Part shown: piece after piece, positions 1 to 11,887 of the stretch
Numbering within the stretch: the first letter of the stretch is position 1
How the letters are laid out: every line of letters begins with the position of its first letter
Origin: Euborellia annulipes
Taxonomy: Eukaryota > Arthropoda > Insecta > Dermaptera > Anisolabididae
DNA: 64,000 nucleotides
Assembly (NCBI GenBank): GCA_023213315.1
Contig: JAKCPI010007775.1
Location: 1 to 64,000, forward strand
Reading direction: 5' to 3'
Translations under genes and position numbers: made by a program
Notes under the pieces: model-generated
Seen by the model: the letters and a program-made list of their open reading frames with translations, nothing else
Databases searched by the model: none
Told to the model about the DNA's origin: nothing

Positions 1-251
1 TTTTTGTCTCTCTCTCTCTTTCTCACTCATTCAATCTCTTGTTTATTATACTCTCTTTCTCTTTTTCACTCTTGCTCAGATACAAAATATTTCAAATAAA
101 CAAATATTTTTGATATTATTTATTTCAAAAATAAAAAGCCTATTGATATAAATTTATAAACAAGCCAGAATTAAGAAGGTAGGAGGTTTGCCTAGCCAAA
201 GTGATGACCCATCAGAATGAAAAAAAAAAAACATTTTTCTATAAAAAAAAA
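1..251. other. AT-rich flank with CT-rich low-complexity tract
   Basis: A pyrimidine-rich CTCT/TTTC tract fills roughly the first 90 bases, followed by AT-rich sequence with two poly-A runs. I see no gene or defined repeat here. Confidence 0.6.
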
Positions 252-596
252 AACTGGTAGGGACTGGTCGCACTTTAGCACACAACTTTCTTTATCTTCG
301 ACAAAGAAAGTTGTGTTCTGAGCTTATCACACCAGATTTTTTGTGTCAGCATATTCTTAGTTTCTGGGAATATATTAGAATTCAAGATGTCCAATTTAAA
401 TACATAGCAAAATATTTATATTTGGTTAACATGGCTTCAATTTTTTCCTATGGAAGTACAAGAGTTAGGGTTTCAACCAATTTTGTCTACAAAATAAGAA
501 TATGGATCTATATTTTAAAGAGAATTTTAAAAATAATTAATTTATAAATTTTAATCAAAATCGATAAAGTCAATTGTGAGAAAAAATGAAAAAAAA
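252..596 (+). repeat. FamA repeat, 5' half
   Basis: The piece begins with the diverged FamA 5' hairpin: CACACAACTTTC, a short loop, GAAAGTTGTGT, then CACACCAGATTTTTTGTGTC. The usual body follows (TATTTATATTTGGTTAAC, ATGGAAGTACAAGAG, AAAGAGAATTTTAAAAAT) and it stops at an A-rich tract near 596, before the CAGACAGACAG region. It is non-coding; the 78-codon frame across it is spurious. The family is unclassified, and the assignment rests on alignment by eye to full copies at 4697 and 59497. Confidence 0.7.
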
Positions 597-658
597 AAAA
601 AAATAGTTTCACTTTAAAAAAACATTTCCTCTCTATATATTTCATATATAACTAAGAG

Positions 659-735
659 CCCTCGGGCTTGAAGTGTAGTTGGTAGCGTGCCTACCTGCTA
701 TACCAAATGTCATGTGTTTGGGAAACCCACTTTTT
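659..735 (+). repeat. SINE-1 tRNA-like head, degenerate
   Basis: The segment matches the head of the SINE family seen at 21932: CCCTCGGGCTTG, an A-box-like GTGTAGTTGGTAGCGTG, and an anticodon-arm-like CTATACCAAATGTC. The B box has decayed (GTGTTTGGGAA instead of GGTTCGAANCC), so this is a relic and not a tRNA gene. Confidence 0.6.
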
Positions 736-736
736 T

Positions 737-3141
737 AATGGCAATTTTAAGAATTTTAAGAACAGGCATTTTTTTTTTTTTTTTATTTATTCGGCCATAA
801 GCCAGGAGGTCATCAGCCAGCCAAACATGCATTTAAAAGCAATAAAATCTCTTTCAAGAGGATATTTAAATATAATAAATGTTTTGATATTTTAACTGGA
901 ATAGATATTCGGAGAATTTAGGATTTTTTTTTTTCACTATAAATTTAATGAATTTCCAGAGTGAAGATCTCAAAAATATGTGGGCTAGTGGAATAATGAA
1001 GATTGTAGGTGGTCAGAGCATTATTCCCGGTGGTGAATAACAGCTTATACAACAATAGAGACAAATAGATGACTTCACGGGGTCAAAGGGATATGATAGT
1101 GCTTGGCTTGTCGCAGACAAATGCGTTGCGGAGGGGGAATGGAGAGAGAAGCTTACCGACCCTCCATCGCAGGGGAGAAGGCAAGAAAAGAAGAAGGAAA
1201 ATCGAAAATCCTGATCTTTTAATTGAATACTTTTATGAAAAAGAGTCCAACAAATTAATGGGATTTTATTTACTAAGACTTATTAGAGAAATATTAAACT
1301 CTTATAGTATCATATTTTAAGGAAATGTTAAAAAGAAAAAAATTTTATTGTAATTTTTTAAATTTCATATGTAATTTGTCATAGAAGAAAAATAGCTATA
1401 TAAAAACAATTTATTATATGAATATAATATTCTCCATCGAGAAAACACAAGTTAACATTAAAAATTAATAAGCTTAACCGATTCTATGAACATTTGTATC
1501 GTGTGCTATAACATTCTGACAACATTCAATTAGAAAAGATTATTAAAATATTACGAGATAAATTTATGTAAAGGCTGTCACTAATGACTTTTGTTGAGTG
1601 TTGTATTCTGTCTTTTTATAATAATTAGAAGAAAATTCATTCTTTATCTCCTTTTTTGCTTTTCGCAAAAGAGATTCTTCTAATCAAACCTAATCAGTTT
1701 TACACAATCTTTTTTCACTCGAACTACCGTACATACTAGTGTATAAGTGTTTGTGTGTCATTGTTTATGTTTATTCAATAAATAAAAATTCAGTCCGCAC
1801 TTTAAGTTGTACAATTATAAAAATCAATGAGCTTCATGTTTTAGTTTGATAAATTATTTATTGATGCCATAGAATTTAAGAAATATCTGATTGATTGGCT
1901 AGATTTTTTTTTATAGTTCTTTTCCGGTCCAAATGAATCTAGAAAAATTCCAATTTCGTTCCAAATAAATGCCTAAGATACATATCTTAATCATGATGTT
2001 AATATTCTTAAATCAAAATTGATCGAAATGTTGTTTATGCCTACAGCCGTTTGATTCAATTTACAAAATGAAAATTCAAATGACATTTTTAAAGGGAGTC
2101 ACATTCAATAAATTTCAAATGAAATAAAAAAAAAAAAACGTCACCATATTTTGAAATTTATTTCCAATTTCCATTTTTGATTGAAAATCGATACCCGAGA
2201 TTCTTATCTTTATCTTTAAATTTATTGATTTTAATTTTGACTGTCATCATCATCATCGATGGAGACATTATGAATAATCCACCTATAATGGATTTTATCA
2301 ATAAAATTTATCAAAAAACTTGTTTCTTTTGGTGTTGATAATATCACCTGGGTTCATATATAATTTTTTTTTTTTTTTTTTGAATTTCGTCCTTTTTTGC
2401 GACCTCCTGGATGTTTTTTTTTTCTCGTTTTGAGATTCAACTCTGATAACAAAAAGAAAACCGTTTGACAATACAAATGGAAAATATCTCCACGTTGGCG
2501 AGTGAAATTTATGTCCATCTACTAATATTAAATGGGGCTGGACCAGGTTTCAAGCGGTAGCCAGATGTAGGCAACAAATTCCCATACAAAAAGCGAACTA
2601 TTGTTGCCCCTTAGATTGGTTAATAAATGTGATGTGAAAAAATTGGATTTATTTATTTTTTAGAGTTGTAAATTCTGATCTTGCTTGGAATTGCATACGT
2701 ATTTATATTTTAATACTTTTTCCTCTCTCTTAGAATAAAATGTTTAAAATCGAGATGTAGCAGATGCTATAATTTCTATGTCCGTATTTCCTTTGGACCC
2801 AATCTCGTGACGGATCATTTAGGTCGCATTAAAAGAATTATTAATAAAAGAATGGAGGTTCGGAAAAAATTTCTAGTCTTTTCTGATATCCCATTCATTG
2901 ATTAAGTTAATGTCAATATGCCAAGTAAAAGTAAAGAAATTTTTTTCGGACTTTAAATAAAATCTTTATTTTATATATTGAAGATATTTAGTTAATTAAC
3001 TCGCCCATATTAAAATTGAAGTAAACTTGTTATAGACACATACAGTGTAGGTACCACCGTATCACCAATTCAGAATCCAGTTGTTTAAAATTATGGTAAT
3101 TTAGATCTTTAGTTTATTTTTTGGTTAATTAAATCAATTGT
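737..3141. other. AT-rich non-coding stretch, nothing recognised
   Basis: There is AT-rich sequence with poly-A and poly-T runs. A GC-richer patch at about 1060-1200 has an 83-codon open frame (MTSRGQRDMIVLGL...) without splice context or a recognisable domain. No repeat family recurring elsewhere in the window was noticed. Confidence 0.5.
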
Positions 3142-3192
3142 TTACTTTCTCTTACCTATATATGTAAATATATATAGAGAGAAAGTATTGGG
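3142..3192 (-). repeat. FamA 3'-terminal hairpin
   Basis: TTTACTTTCTCTTACC, a TATATATG palindrome and AGAGAGAAAGTATTGG form the FamA 3' hairpin in reverse orientation. The copy is cut short by the hAT-type MITE that starts at 3199. Confidence 0.75.
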
Positions 3193-3198
3193 TTCACG

Positions 3199-3451
3199 CA
3201 AGGGCGGATACAGGGGGGGTAAAAGGGGTAATTACCCCCCCCCCGAGATTAAAAAAATACTTTTTTTTCGAAAAAAAAATTTATTTTTAATGTAAAATTT
3301 TAATATTACTTAAAAATTTGATTTGTTTGGCAAACAAGTATAGAATGCGCCTTTATATTACTGAAATTAAGAAAAAAATAGTGTGCTGTGCGACGAGTCA
3401 CACCAGATTCCCCCTCCCTCCCCCCGAGAAACACCTCTGGATCCACCCTTG
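3199..3451. mobile_element. hAT-type MITE with 8-bp TSD, carrying a FamA fragment
   Basis: The ends are CAAGGGCGGATACAGGGGG and CTCTGGATCCACCCTTG, imperfect terminal inverted repeats. The flanks GGTTCACG (3191-3198) and GTTTCACG (3452-3459) are an 8-bp TSD with one mismatch, the hallmark of hAT transposons. A G run and a C run sit just inside the left end. The interior at about 3306-3410 is a FamA 5'-hairpin relic (CAAGTATAGAATGCG, GTGTGCTGTGCGACGAGTCA). It has no transposase, so it is non-autonomous. A diverged second copy is at 42442-42717. Confidence 0.8.
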
Positions 3452-3459
3452 GTTTCACG

Positions 3460-4690
3460 TCATTCCTATTTTGTTTTTATCAATTTTTAAGAAATCTAAG
3501 TAACCCCTGCAGTTTAGGCCACCAAACTTACTCATTATCAATTTTATTTCCTTGTCCTTTACTAATTGGTAAATAATTATATTATACTTATATAGATAGT
3601 AAAGGCGAAATGATTTTATAAGATTTAGCGATATATACGAATAATCCCCCCCCCCTCCCACTTCAGAAGTTGTTCTTCGGGTTGTTGAAGCTTTCTACTT
3701 GGATTTGAGTTTGAAGACCAGAAGAAAATCCTCCGATTTATCCAATATTGAAAAATTCCTACACAATTTATAAATTATTTTACTATTTATATTATTTATA
3801 TATAGGTAGGTATATTTTTTGATTTATTATAGGAGTTATTAATTAATTCCGTTTGATATTTTAAAATGGCAATGATGTGATTTCAAAAATATTTTTGCCA
3901 CGAAAAAGGACCCTTTCGAACACTTCAACTTGATTTGTTTACATAAATTATTTTTTACGAGGTTGTTCATTTTAAGTGCGTTATTTTAATGAGTTTGTTT
4001 TCAGTAATTAAGTAGCCTTTAATTTTTTTTTTCCTTTTTTCCAAAAGAGATGTCTAAATTTTTAATGTTGGCAATTTTTATTTTATATCAATAATGAGAT
4101 GAGTTAATTAATAGGAAAATGTATTAAAATAAAGATATATTTTAAAGAATTACTTAAGAAATTTTTATAGAATTTCATAAAATAAACTTAATCCTTTTTT
4201 TGTTTGTATCAAGGTATGATCTAATTATACAAAAGAAAGGTCAGATAAGATTTCTATAAGATGCACTCATCCAATGTAAATATTTTATATTAGCAATAAG
4301 TGAATGAGGCCTAATCAATCCAAAATATTTTATTTATTTTTCTCCAAAATCATACTGGTTTCGACCGCTAATGCTGCTGTTCCTCTGTGACGGGGATGTC
4401 TGGAATTTCGAGAATGCAATTCCATTACAATAAATTGATATCGTTTTTTTTTTTATATAATTAAATGTTTTATCTTATTTGGATCTGCAGTCCTGAATTA
4501 CTAGAAATTAGCCTCCTCTGCTCCATATATCAACACAGCCAAAAAATGTATTGAGTCATCAATTTCCTACATGATTCAATATGTTTTTTGACTGAGATAT
4601 TGATCATGATATTACCCTAGAGTGGATAGTTTTGCGAAGGTCTCTTAATTCAGGAGTGCACTTACTCCCAGATAAGGTAAAACAACATTT
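3460..4690. other. AT-rich non-coding stretch
   Basis: This holds AT-rich sequence with a C-rich tract at about 3646-3660. I see no gene, tRNA-like head or inverted repeat of note. Confidence 0.5.
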
Positions 4691-4696
4691 AATTAT

Positions 4697-5366
4697 AAAA
4701 AATCTGGTGTGACTGGCGCGCAGCACACAACTTTCTCTTACCTTCGGTAATCGAAAGTTGTGTACTGTGCTTGTCACACCAGATTTTTGTGTCGACATGT
4801 ATTTAGTTCCCGACAGTATGGTTCATTCGATTTTCAAAATGTACAATTTATAAGTATGGGAAAATATTTATATTTTGTTACCAAGGCAACCATTTCTTCT
4901 ATCTTTTCTATGGAGTACAAGAGTAAAGTGGTCTTCAGGAGATTTCAATCACAAAATGAGAATATACATTTTATAGCGAATCTAAAAAATAATTGATTTT
5001 TGAATTAAAAAAAAAATCGTTGGAGCAAATTTAGAGAAAATCGAAAAAAACTGAAAAAGTGCATCAGTAAAGTACTAGTACTACTCTTTGGTCGATTTTG
5101 TTCAAAAGCTTCGTGTCACGTCCCATGGGAGTGCCTAACTTAAATATACAATTTCAACCTCCTAGCTCTTTTCGTTCTTGAGATATTTTGTTCACAGACA
5201 GACACACAGACAGACAGACCATGTCGCGAAAACCACTTTTTTAGATTCAGGGGACCTCAAAACGTGTATATCCGTCAAAATCTCGACATCGAATTTTTGA
5301 CATGAAATCAATACTTTCTCTCTCTATATATATTAACATATATATAGAGGTAAGAGAAAGTAAAAA
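4697..5366 (+). repeat. FamA repeat, full-length copy
   Basis: This is a reference copy of the commonest repeat here. It starts with AAATCTGGTGTGACTGGCGC and a hairpin whose arms are AACTTTCTCTTACC(T) and (A)TCGAAAGTT, then CACACCAGATTTTTGTGTCG. A body contains ACCAAGGCAACC, GGAGTACAAGAGTAAAGTGG, AGTAAAGTACTAGTACT and GTTCACAGACAGACACACAG, then CATGTCGCGAAAACCACTTT and CATCGAATTTTTGACATG. It ends in a second hairpin, ACTTTCTCTCTCTATATA ... TATATAGAGGTAAGAGAAAGT. No protein is encoded and no clear TSD was found, so the superfamily is unknown; a non-autonomous DNA transposon is my guess. Confidence 0.8.
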
Positions 5367-5542
5367 TATATTTAACATCAATATCAATCTATGTTAATGG
5401 GAATGAATTCTTGAAGTTCCAGACATCCACCACTAGTAAGGTTTGGGGGGGGGGGGAGATAAAAGATAGATCTTTATTTTTTTTTTTTTTTTTTTTTACT
5501 GAAATGATAAGTTTTCATAAAAAAAAACACAAGACGTCACGT

Positions 5543-5712
5543 CATATCGCCTGCTGAGAATCATAGTGGGGAAAGTTCGAAAATTCAATTTTTGAGTTAA
5601 TCCTACCAAACGATGGTAAAACGTCTTCTCTTTTGAGTAGCAAAGTGGTGAAAATATATTTCCATTCTTTGCTATTGATTCTAGCCTATTCATTTGTTGT
5701 CCGGCTATTTAA
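5543..5712 (-). repeat. Half copy of the inverted-repeat element at 61459
   Basis: It begins ATATCGCCTGCTGAGAATCA and continues with CTTCTCTTTTGAGTAGCAAA and TGCTATTGATTCTAGCCTA. This matches the reverse complement of the right half of 61459-61710. Only one half is present, so the element is truncated. Coding potential on the reverse strand is not convincing. Confidence 0.65.
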
Positions 5713-7020
5713 ATTGTAAAGGTTAATATAGGCTATTCTTAATGGGGGCTAACTACCACTAAATAACTTCAGGCTCAAATTTTGAAAAAAGCCCAAGAGT
5801 GTAATTTGGAATCCTTAAGCCGACGCGTCTTTAAAGATAAGAATATGATACTATTTCACAATTTTCCAACTCCTTAAATGACTCTGGTAAGAGAGAGGAA
5901 GGGGAAGAAATAAGTTTAGCCAATTGAGGAGCTACTTGAAATAAGAAATAGCGAACTCTGGTCTAGAAAACCGTGATAAAGACTTGGTAGGCCTTGTCTT
6001 TCTAGAATGTTGAACTAAAGGTTATTTTATTAATGTTGAAAGCAAAAATATAGCTTACTACTGTAATTTATTTATTTTTAAAAAAACTTTAATTTAATCT
6101 TTTCTTTATATCATAAAAGGCTCTTTATGAAACGCTCCTTTTAAAGATTTCTTAATGTAATTTCTGTGACTAATTTTATTTCCCATGTAAAATAATTACC
6201 TACCCGTAAGAAATTCAAATAGTAAAATTAAGAAATTTAATCCTATCCAACAGGAATAAAGGGGCTATAATTAATTAAAGATCTTTTTAAAGATATTGCA
6301 AATTCTTTTCATATTAGAATATTTTTTATATCTTCAGAGTTAGGATAAATTTAAAATTCAAACGTCGCTAGAGAGTTTTTAAGAAGCCCCTAAAGATGCG
6401 GAGAAGCCCAGAGAGTCGGGTTACAAATGTTATCTCTCTTCCAATAATAATAACCCACCTAAATCATCCCGAGAGATGATATCAAGGTAAGTATATTCAA
6501 GTCAATAAACAGTAAACTACAGGCCGAGACAACTGGAAATAATGTTTTCATGTTTCAACTGTTATTTATAGTAATAGAGAGAAGAGAACAAATGAACGGC
6601 CATCAAGACACACATTCGGTCCTTGTTTCTTTCTTAAGAGAATCTATATACGGTGATGCTCTATAATAAATTGGAAAGTTTTTTATAGAATTATTTAATT
6701 AGATTAGAAGCAGGACCCCTGAGGTGAATGATATGATTTTATAGCTAAAGATTAATAATAAAGGTTTTTTTAAGATGTTTTTTAAAAAACTTTGGTTAAA
6801 GTATTTTTAGTGAAGCTTGAAAAAAGAACAAGACAACAGTTATCAAGATCTTTGTCAACAAGCAAGGATAAGTAACGGTGAAGCTAGGATGGGTGGCCTA
6901 GCGAATTTCCCGGCATCATTTTGCGAAGATACTCCAAAAATTGTTATGAATTGTTTTTTTGCAAGCTTTTTATTAAAAAATGTTTTTGTGTTGTTTCTTA
7001 TTATTTTTGTATGAATTTTT
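5713..7020. other. AT-rich non-coding stretch
   Basis: Nothing recognisable was seen apart from ordinary AT-rich sequence. Patches around 6370-6560 and 6810-6900 are slightly richer in GC but show no consistent open frame with splice sites. Confidence 0.45.
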
Positions 7021-7051
7021 TGTGGCGAGAATAATATATAAATAAATAATT

Positions 7052-7305
7052 TCAGGGGGGTATTTGAAATTTTTTTGGGGGGGGGGGGCCCCAAATTTCA
7101 TAAATTTTTCTTTAAAATTTTTTTTAATAAACATTATTTTCTTTTTTAACTTTTTGCGGAACTTTTTTTTATTTTTTTTCGATAATGTTGCCATACTGGA
7201 GAAAATTGTTGGTGTGTTGGTTTCTCTATACTTTTATATTTTTTTTTGTTTTTTAGGTTTTGGGGGGGGGGGGGGGGGCCCCCCCCCCTCCCTTCTCTTC
7301 CCTAA
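7052..7305. mobile_element. Possible hAT-type MITE with long G/C homopolymers
   Basis: A G-rich start (TTCAGGGGGGTATTTG, then a G run and CCCC at about 7078-7092) and a terminal G run followed by a C run (about 7261-7288) resemble the ends of the TSD-flanked MITEs elsewhere in the window. The flanks AATAATTT and TAATAATTT could be a blurred TSD. The inverted repeats are poor, so the call is tentative. Confidence 0.35.
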
Positions 7306-7796
7306 TAATTTATGATAAATCTTGAAAATCTATGTCATCAGTTCATAGTGGCTTAAGTTAGCTTAAAATTCTCTTTTAACGAATAATAGTTTGCTGAGTA
7401 TTAATAAATTTCAGAATTAACAAGGAACGGATAAGTTTGTTCAATTTGTAAATAAGAAATTATAGTCTATACATAATACAATGGCTATCTGGAAAGTAAG
7501 TTCCGTTTTGAAAAAAAAAAATAGTAAAAAATTGTTTTTGAAGCCCATTTTATTTTTACATGAAAATACATGTCTTAAACTATTTTTCAACATAATTTCC
7601 GACAATGTAGTTAAGATATTATATATAATCAGGTACAGATAGATCCGTGAAGAAAAATTGTCCAAATGAGAGTTATTCTCATTACGACAATCTAGATTAC
7701 ATCTGAATGACGGAGAAATTTGTGGCTTCGTATTTGAGTCCGATTCTCCCGAAAACTAATTTAGTGATCACAGCTAATTTAAATAACCGAATGCCG

Positions 7797-7868
7797 TGCT
7801 GTGATGTAGTAGTTAGAGCACAGTGAATACAAATCGGTGGATCCGTGGTTCAACTCCCGGTGGTACAA
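7797..7868 (+). repeat. tRNA-like SINE head, distinct from SINE-1
   Basis: GTGATGTAGTAGTTAGAGCA resembles an RNA polymerase III A box, and GTGGTTCAACTCCC fits a B box (GGTTCRANNCC). The 5' and 3' sides do not form a clean acceptor stem, and there is no CCA-proximal tRNA context, so it is probably a tRNA-derived SINE head or tRNA pseudogene. Confidence 0.45.
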
Positions 7869-7869
7869 C

Positions 7870-9400
7870 ATAACTTTTGTCGGTTATTTAAATTAATAAA
7901 TATTAAATTGTATTGTTCAATTTTGTTTTCTGGAAGGTAGGCAATTAAAATACCAAACGCACTAATGAGAATTATGCCTTAATCTTAAGCAAGATCTCAC
8001 AAATATATTTGACTAGTTGGTTCACAGATTCACATAAAAGGAATTAAACATCAAACAATGGAGAACTTTCCAAAAACTATACAGTATTTAAATGCTTATT
8101 CAGTATCAATGAAAGAGATGTATGGCTAATTTATAGAATAAACATTGAAATATCAATACTTTTCCTGTTTTTCTATTAACCCATTTAAATTTCAAATTAA
8201 AATTTTATAAAATTCATTAAATTTATTTTCTTGAACTTTAATTAAAATTATAATAAAATACCGTCAAATGAAGTCGATAAATAATTGAGGACATTGTAAT
8301 CATATCGTATTATAGATAAATCTCATAGCTCAAGGATTATATACTGTAGGTGACAGTGTGAGGTTGACAACCCTGCTTGAGTTGTGGGGGGTCCTCTTGT
8401 CAACGGCCTCCCCGCTGAGTTTTATATTTCTCAGGTCATCGGGTCACCACTTGACTCAATAATAATAATATAAAAAAATCTGCCCAGAGATCGAATTTTC
8501 TTTGAGAGATATCGATAATAACAATTTTTTTTTTTCTTTTTACTCTTTTAAATTTTGTTTACGGAAGAAGGTGGTGCTCTTTTTAAGATGACCTCCAGTC
8601 CTCTTTTAGACCCACTCTCTGAAAATCTAATACTTCTATTTTTTATCTCCCCCTTCCATCCCTAACTAAATCTTTCAACAAAAGAAAATATGCAATCTAT
8701 TTACTCATAGGTGATAAAATACAATGTTTTATTAGACAATAATATATAATATTTCATCAAGAATTATAGTTATTTAGAAAAAAAAAGGATAATTTCAAAA
8801 GAGACAATAATATATTGAAATTAAATTTTTGTTTGTTTTGCAAAAAATGAAATATTTCATTTTTGATTACGCTTAGAACAATAATATAATATACTATATA
8901 GAGGATAATTGGCAAACAATAGAATCTTGGCATTTTTAAGAGGTAGACCTATAATATATGCAAATGGTATTACAATTTCAAAACATATTAATTATTAGAA
9001 GAAAATTTTAAAAAATTAATTCGTGATTAATGCCAGTCCACTAAATCAATACTTAACTGGTTATCGTCCTAATGGCTTAAAGAAAACCAATAAAAATAAT
9101 AATAAAATTTCCGATATAAAGAGATTGAGAAAATATAAAATTTTTATCTATTCCCTTGAGTTTATTATAAAAGATTTATTTTAGTACTCTGGATATTTTT
9201 CCCCAATTATCTCTGGATAATCTATGGATTTTATTGTTCACATTAGAGGCGTCCATGTCATTAAGGATAATAATCGAAAGTTGACTGTATTTGGTGAGTG
9301 TTTTGTAAAGCATAAAGAAAAAAGTAAAAAAATGGGAAATCTTATATGTTTAATTTCTTTGCCATTTTTGAAGAATAAATAACTATACCCGTATATGTGA
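7870..9400. other. AT-rich non-coding stretch
   Basis: A GC-richer patch at about 8350-8460 (CAACCCTGCTTGAGTTGTGG, CTCAGGTCATCGGGTCACC) has no long open frame and no repeat partner that I noticed. The remainder is AT-rich with nothing recognised. Confidence 0.45.
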
Positions 9401-9401
9401 A

Positions 9402-9592
9402 ATTTAAGGTCTTTTTCGGCATCTAAGGCAATTTAGACCCCAACGATATTTATTTCAAATGATTGGTAGTCAATTCAAATGAATTAAATTTTTCTCTCTT
9501 GGGACGGGAAGCGAACCCGGGACCCTATTAGACACGAGAAGCTAATAATGTCTTCTCTCTGAGCCACGGGTCACGGACAGTGAAATTCTTAT
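9402..9592 (-). repeat. tRNA-like SINE relic, reverse strand
   Basis: Read on the minus strand it has GTGGCTCAGAGAGAAGACA as an A-box-like part and CCCGGGTTCGCTTCCCG as a B-box-like part. On the plus strand it begins AAGGTCTTTTTCGGCATCTA, the reverse complement of the SINE-1 tail motif, which suggests a related SINE sharing that tail. Confidence 0.5.
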
Positions 9593-9639
9593 TTATGAAA
9601 AAAAAATGAGTCCATTAATTTAAAAATATTTTCAAATTT

Positions 9640-9745
9640 TTCTCATTTACACTCACACTCACACAGTCTTTTTGGCACCTTAGGCCATTTAAGACTTTGA
9701 CGATAACCGTTTGGTATCCAAATGGCTTAAATAAAATCATCGGAC
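9640..9745 (-). repeat. SINE-1 tail fragment
   Basis: CTCATTTACACTCACACTCA, AGTCTTTTTGGCACCTTAGG, AAGACTTTGACGATAACCGT and TGGTATCCAAATGGC are the 3' half of SINE-1 in reverse orientation. The tRNA-like head is missing. Confidence 0.7.
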
Positions 9746-9814
9746 ATTTTCAAAATTTTAACAATTAATCAACCGAAAAGAAAAATTTACAAATTTTATA
9801 GTGTTTTAATAAAA

Positions 9815-9965
9815 GGCCTTCGGGCTTGGTGCATAGGTTAGCGAGCTGGCGTTGTATACCAAGGGCCACGGGTTCGAATCCCAGACAGTCCGATGATTTT
9901 ATTTAAGCCATTTGGATACCAAATGGCTTAAAAAAGAATGCCTGGACCCCAAATATATATATTAA
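9815..9965 (+). repeat. SINE-1 head and middle
   Basis: GGCCTTCGGGCTTGG is followed by GTGCATAGGTTAGCGAGC (A box) and ACGGGTTCGAATCCCAG (B box, well preserved). The family middle follows: CAGTCCGATGATTTTATTTA, TGGATACCAAATGGC and AATGCCTGGACCCC. The usual tail is replaced by unrelated sequence and repeat C. It is a SINE, not a functional tRNA, because the sequence after the B box does not restore an acceptor stem. Confidence 0.75.
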
Positions 9966-9998
9966 TTAATCGACTGTTAAATTTTGCAATTGCTCGCC

Positions 9999-10060
9999 GA
10001 AAGCAAGCAAGGAGGTCCAGGGAGCGGACCCCCCTGGCAAGTGGCCGAAGGCGAGCATTA
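9999..10060. repeat. Repeat C double-hairpin motif
   Basis: GCAATTGCTCGCCGAAAGCA and AAGGAGGTCCAGGGAGCGG are followed by ACCCCCCTGGCAAGTGG. Two stem-loops are visible: CTCGCCGAAAGC(A)AG, and GTCCAGGG paired with CCCCCTGGC. Related copies are at 44386 and 53818. Confidence 0.6.
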
Positions 10061-10167
10061 CCACTTGTTATTTTAAATTGAATTTTAAAAAAAATTAAGG
10101 CACTCGCGAGAGAAGAATCTACTTTTTTTTTCCTAAGGTGATTTTAAGTTATAAAGCCCCCTGATAA

Positions 10168-10312
10168 GAATGCCTGGGCCCCAAATAAATATATATTATA
10201 TAAATACGAGTATCGTTTAAAGTCCTAAATGGCCTAAGTTGCCGAAAAGACTGTGTGTATGTGTGTGTGAATGAGAAAAAAGTGTGAGTGGTTTTTTTTT
10301 AATTAAAAAAAA
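10168..10312 (+). repeat. SINE-1 3' half
   Basis: AATGCCTGGGCCCCAAATAA, an AT spacer, GAGTATCGTTTAAAGTCC, GGCCTAAGTTGCCGAAAAGA and GTGTGTGTGAATGAGAAAAA are present, ending in a T/A-rich tract. The tRNA-like head is absent. Confidence 0.7.
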
Positions 10313-11609
10313 AGCCCCCTGAGATAAATTACGGGACAACTTTGGCGTCCCTCATTTTTTTCATACATGATTTTATAAGATAAAATAGTAAAAAATTATA
10401 ATTTCTAAAATTTATATTAAATCTTAAATGAATTCATTTACAAACGGTAATTGTGCATCGGGCCATCTCTCCTTTACGAATTATAATATTGTATTTTAAA
10501 TTGAACTATTATAGCTAGAGAAAATTATTAATTTTTAAACTCATTTTCAGTATATTTTCATTTTTCTATTTTTCCCTTAATATGTCTTATAATCCTAAAT
10601 ACTTTTTTTATGAAAAAAAGACAAATGTTAACAACAGAGATGTGTGTTTTCTTTAGAAAACATCATTTACTTTAACAAATATATATAATTTGCATTTAAA
10701 TAAGAGTTTGTTTTAATAGTTGAATTAGTCAATTCCTCTCTCATTTCTCTCTATTCAAACAAATATTATGATTAAAATAAAGAGAGAGAAAGAGGCCCTG
10801 TTTATTTATTTTTTCTCCTAATGTAAATAACCAACCGTATCTTAAACATCCAATCTTGGCTAATAGTTCAAGTCTATTACCATTGAATAAAATAAAACAA
10901 ATTTATTATTATTATTTCCTTGTTTGTTTTTTGTCTCTAGCCAAAAGCAGCAGCAACAACGCTCTCTATTTATGTCTCTATTTTAGAAACGAAAAAACGG
11001 TAGTTTTTCTCTCTCATATTTGATCATATTTTACGTATGTCATTTTCAAAAAATATTCCCTAGGAATAAATTAACCCCCCGGTGGGGATTGACTTTAATC
11101 TCCTTTTAATTAATGATAATATGCTTTTTTTAAATTATATATTAGTTCTATAAAATTTTATTATATTTATTCAAATATATAAACATATATTCAATATTTA
11201 TATAAGGTTGTGACTCAGGTCACGGTCTTCAATATATAATAGTAGGGGGAAAAACACAAATTCAAGTAATTGGATTTCTTTGAAGGACAATATAGTAGTT
11301 AAAAGAAAATGGCAATCTATAATTTTCAGCAAACTCAATTCGATACTGTATTTTTATCTATTTTAAATTTTTTTAATAGCTTATTTTTAAGCATATTGAA
11401 TAAATAAAGTATAGCGATCAAATGAAGGGCCATGAAGGGCCAATTGGCCCTAAAAACAAAACATTTTTCAATTTTTATGGAATTAAAAAAAAAAATAAGT
11501 CGAATTTTGTTAAGGGCTGGGGGATCAAAATTTGTTGTGTTGGGAAAGAGAAGAAACAATGATGCATTAATGGAGAAAAGGGTAATAATGATTTAGGTGA
11601 GGATTCAAA
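10313..11609. other. AT-rich non-coding stretch
   Basis: There is no gene or recurrent repeat. Small low-complexity patches (AGAGAGAGAAAGAG near 10780, AGCAGCAGCAACAACG near 10946) are the only features. Confidence 0.5.
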
Positions 11610-11617
11610 TTTGTATT

Positions 11618-11879
11618 CAGGGGCGTATATAGAAATTTTTTTCGGGGGGCCCGAACTCAAAAATTTTTCTGCAGAAAATTTTTTTTTTTAAGAAACTAAA
11701 TTTTTTTCACACGAAATTTTTTGCTGAACATTTTTTCTTTTGCGGAACCAAAGTTTTCCATCCTGCGGAAAAATTTGTTGCGCTGATGTCTGTATATCCC
11801 TATATATGTATATGTGTTTGGGAAATTTCGGGAGGGGGAGGGCCCGGGCCCTCTCGCCCCCCCCCCTTATATACCCCTG
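11618..11879. mobile_element. hAT-type MITE, perfect 8-bp TSD
   Basis: The ends are CAGGGGCGTATATAG and the reverse complement-like TTATATACCCCTG. The direct repeat TTTGTATT flanks both sides exactly (11610-11617 and 11880-11887). G runs lie inside the left end and C runs inside the right end. The 262-bp body contains repeated TTTTTTCTGCGGAAAA-like pieces and no transposase. The truncated element at 62109 looks related. Confidence 0.85.
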
Positions 11880-11887
11880 TTTGTATT

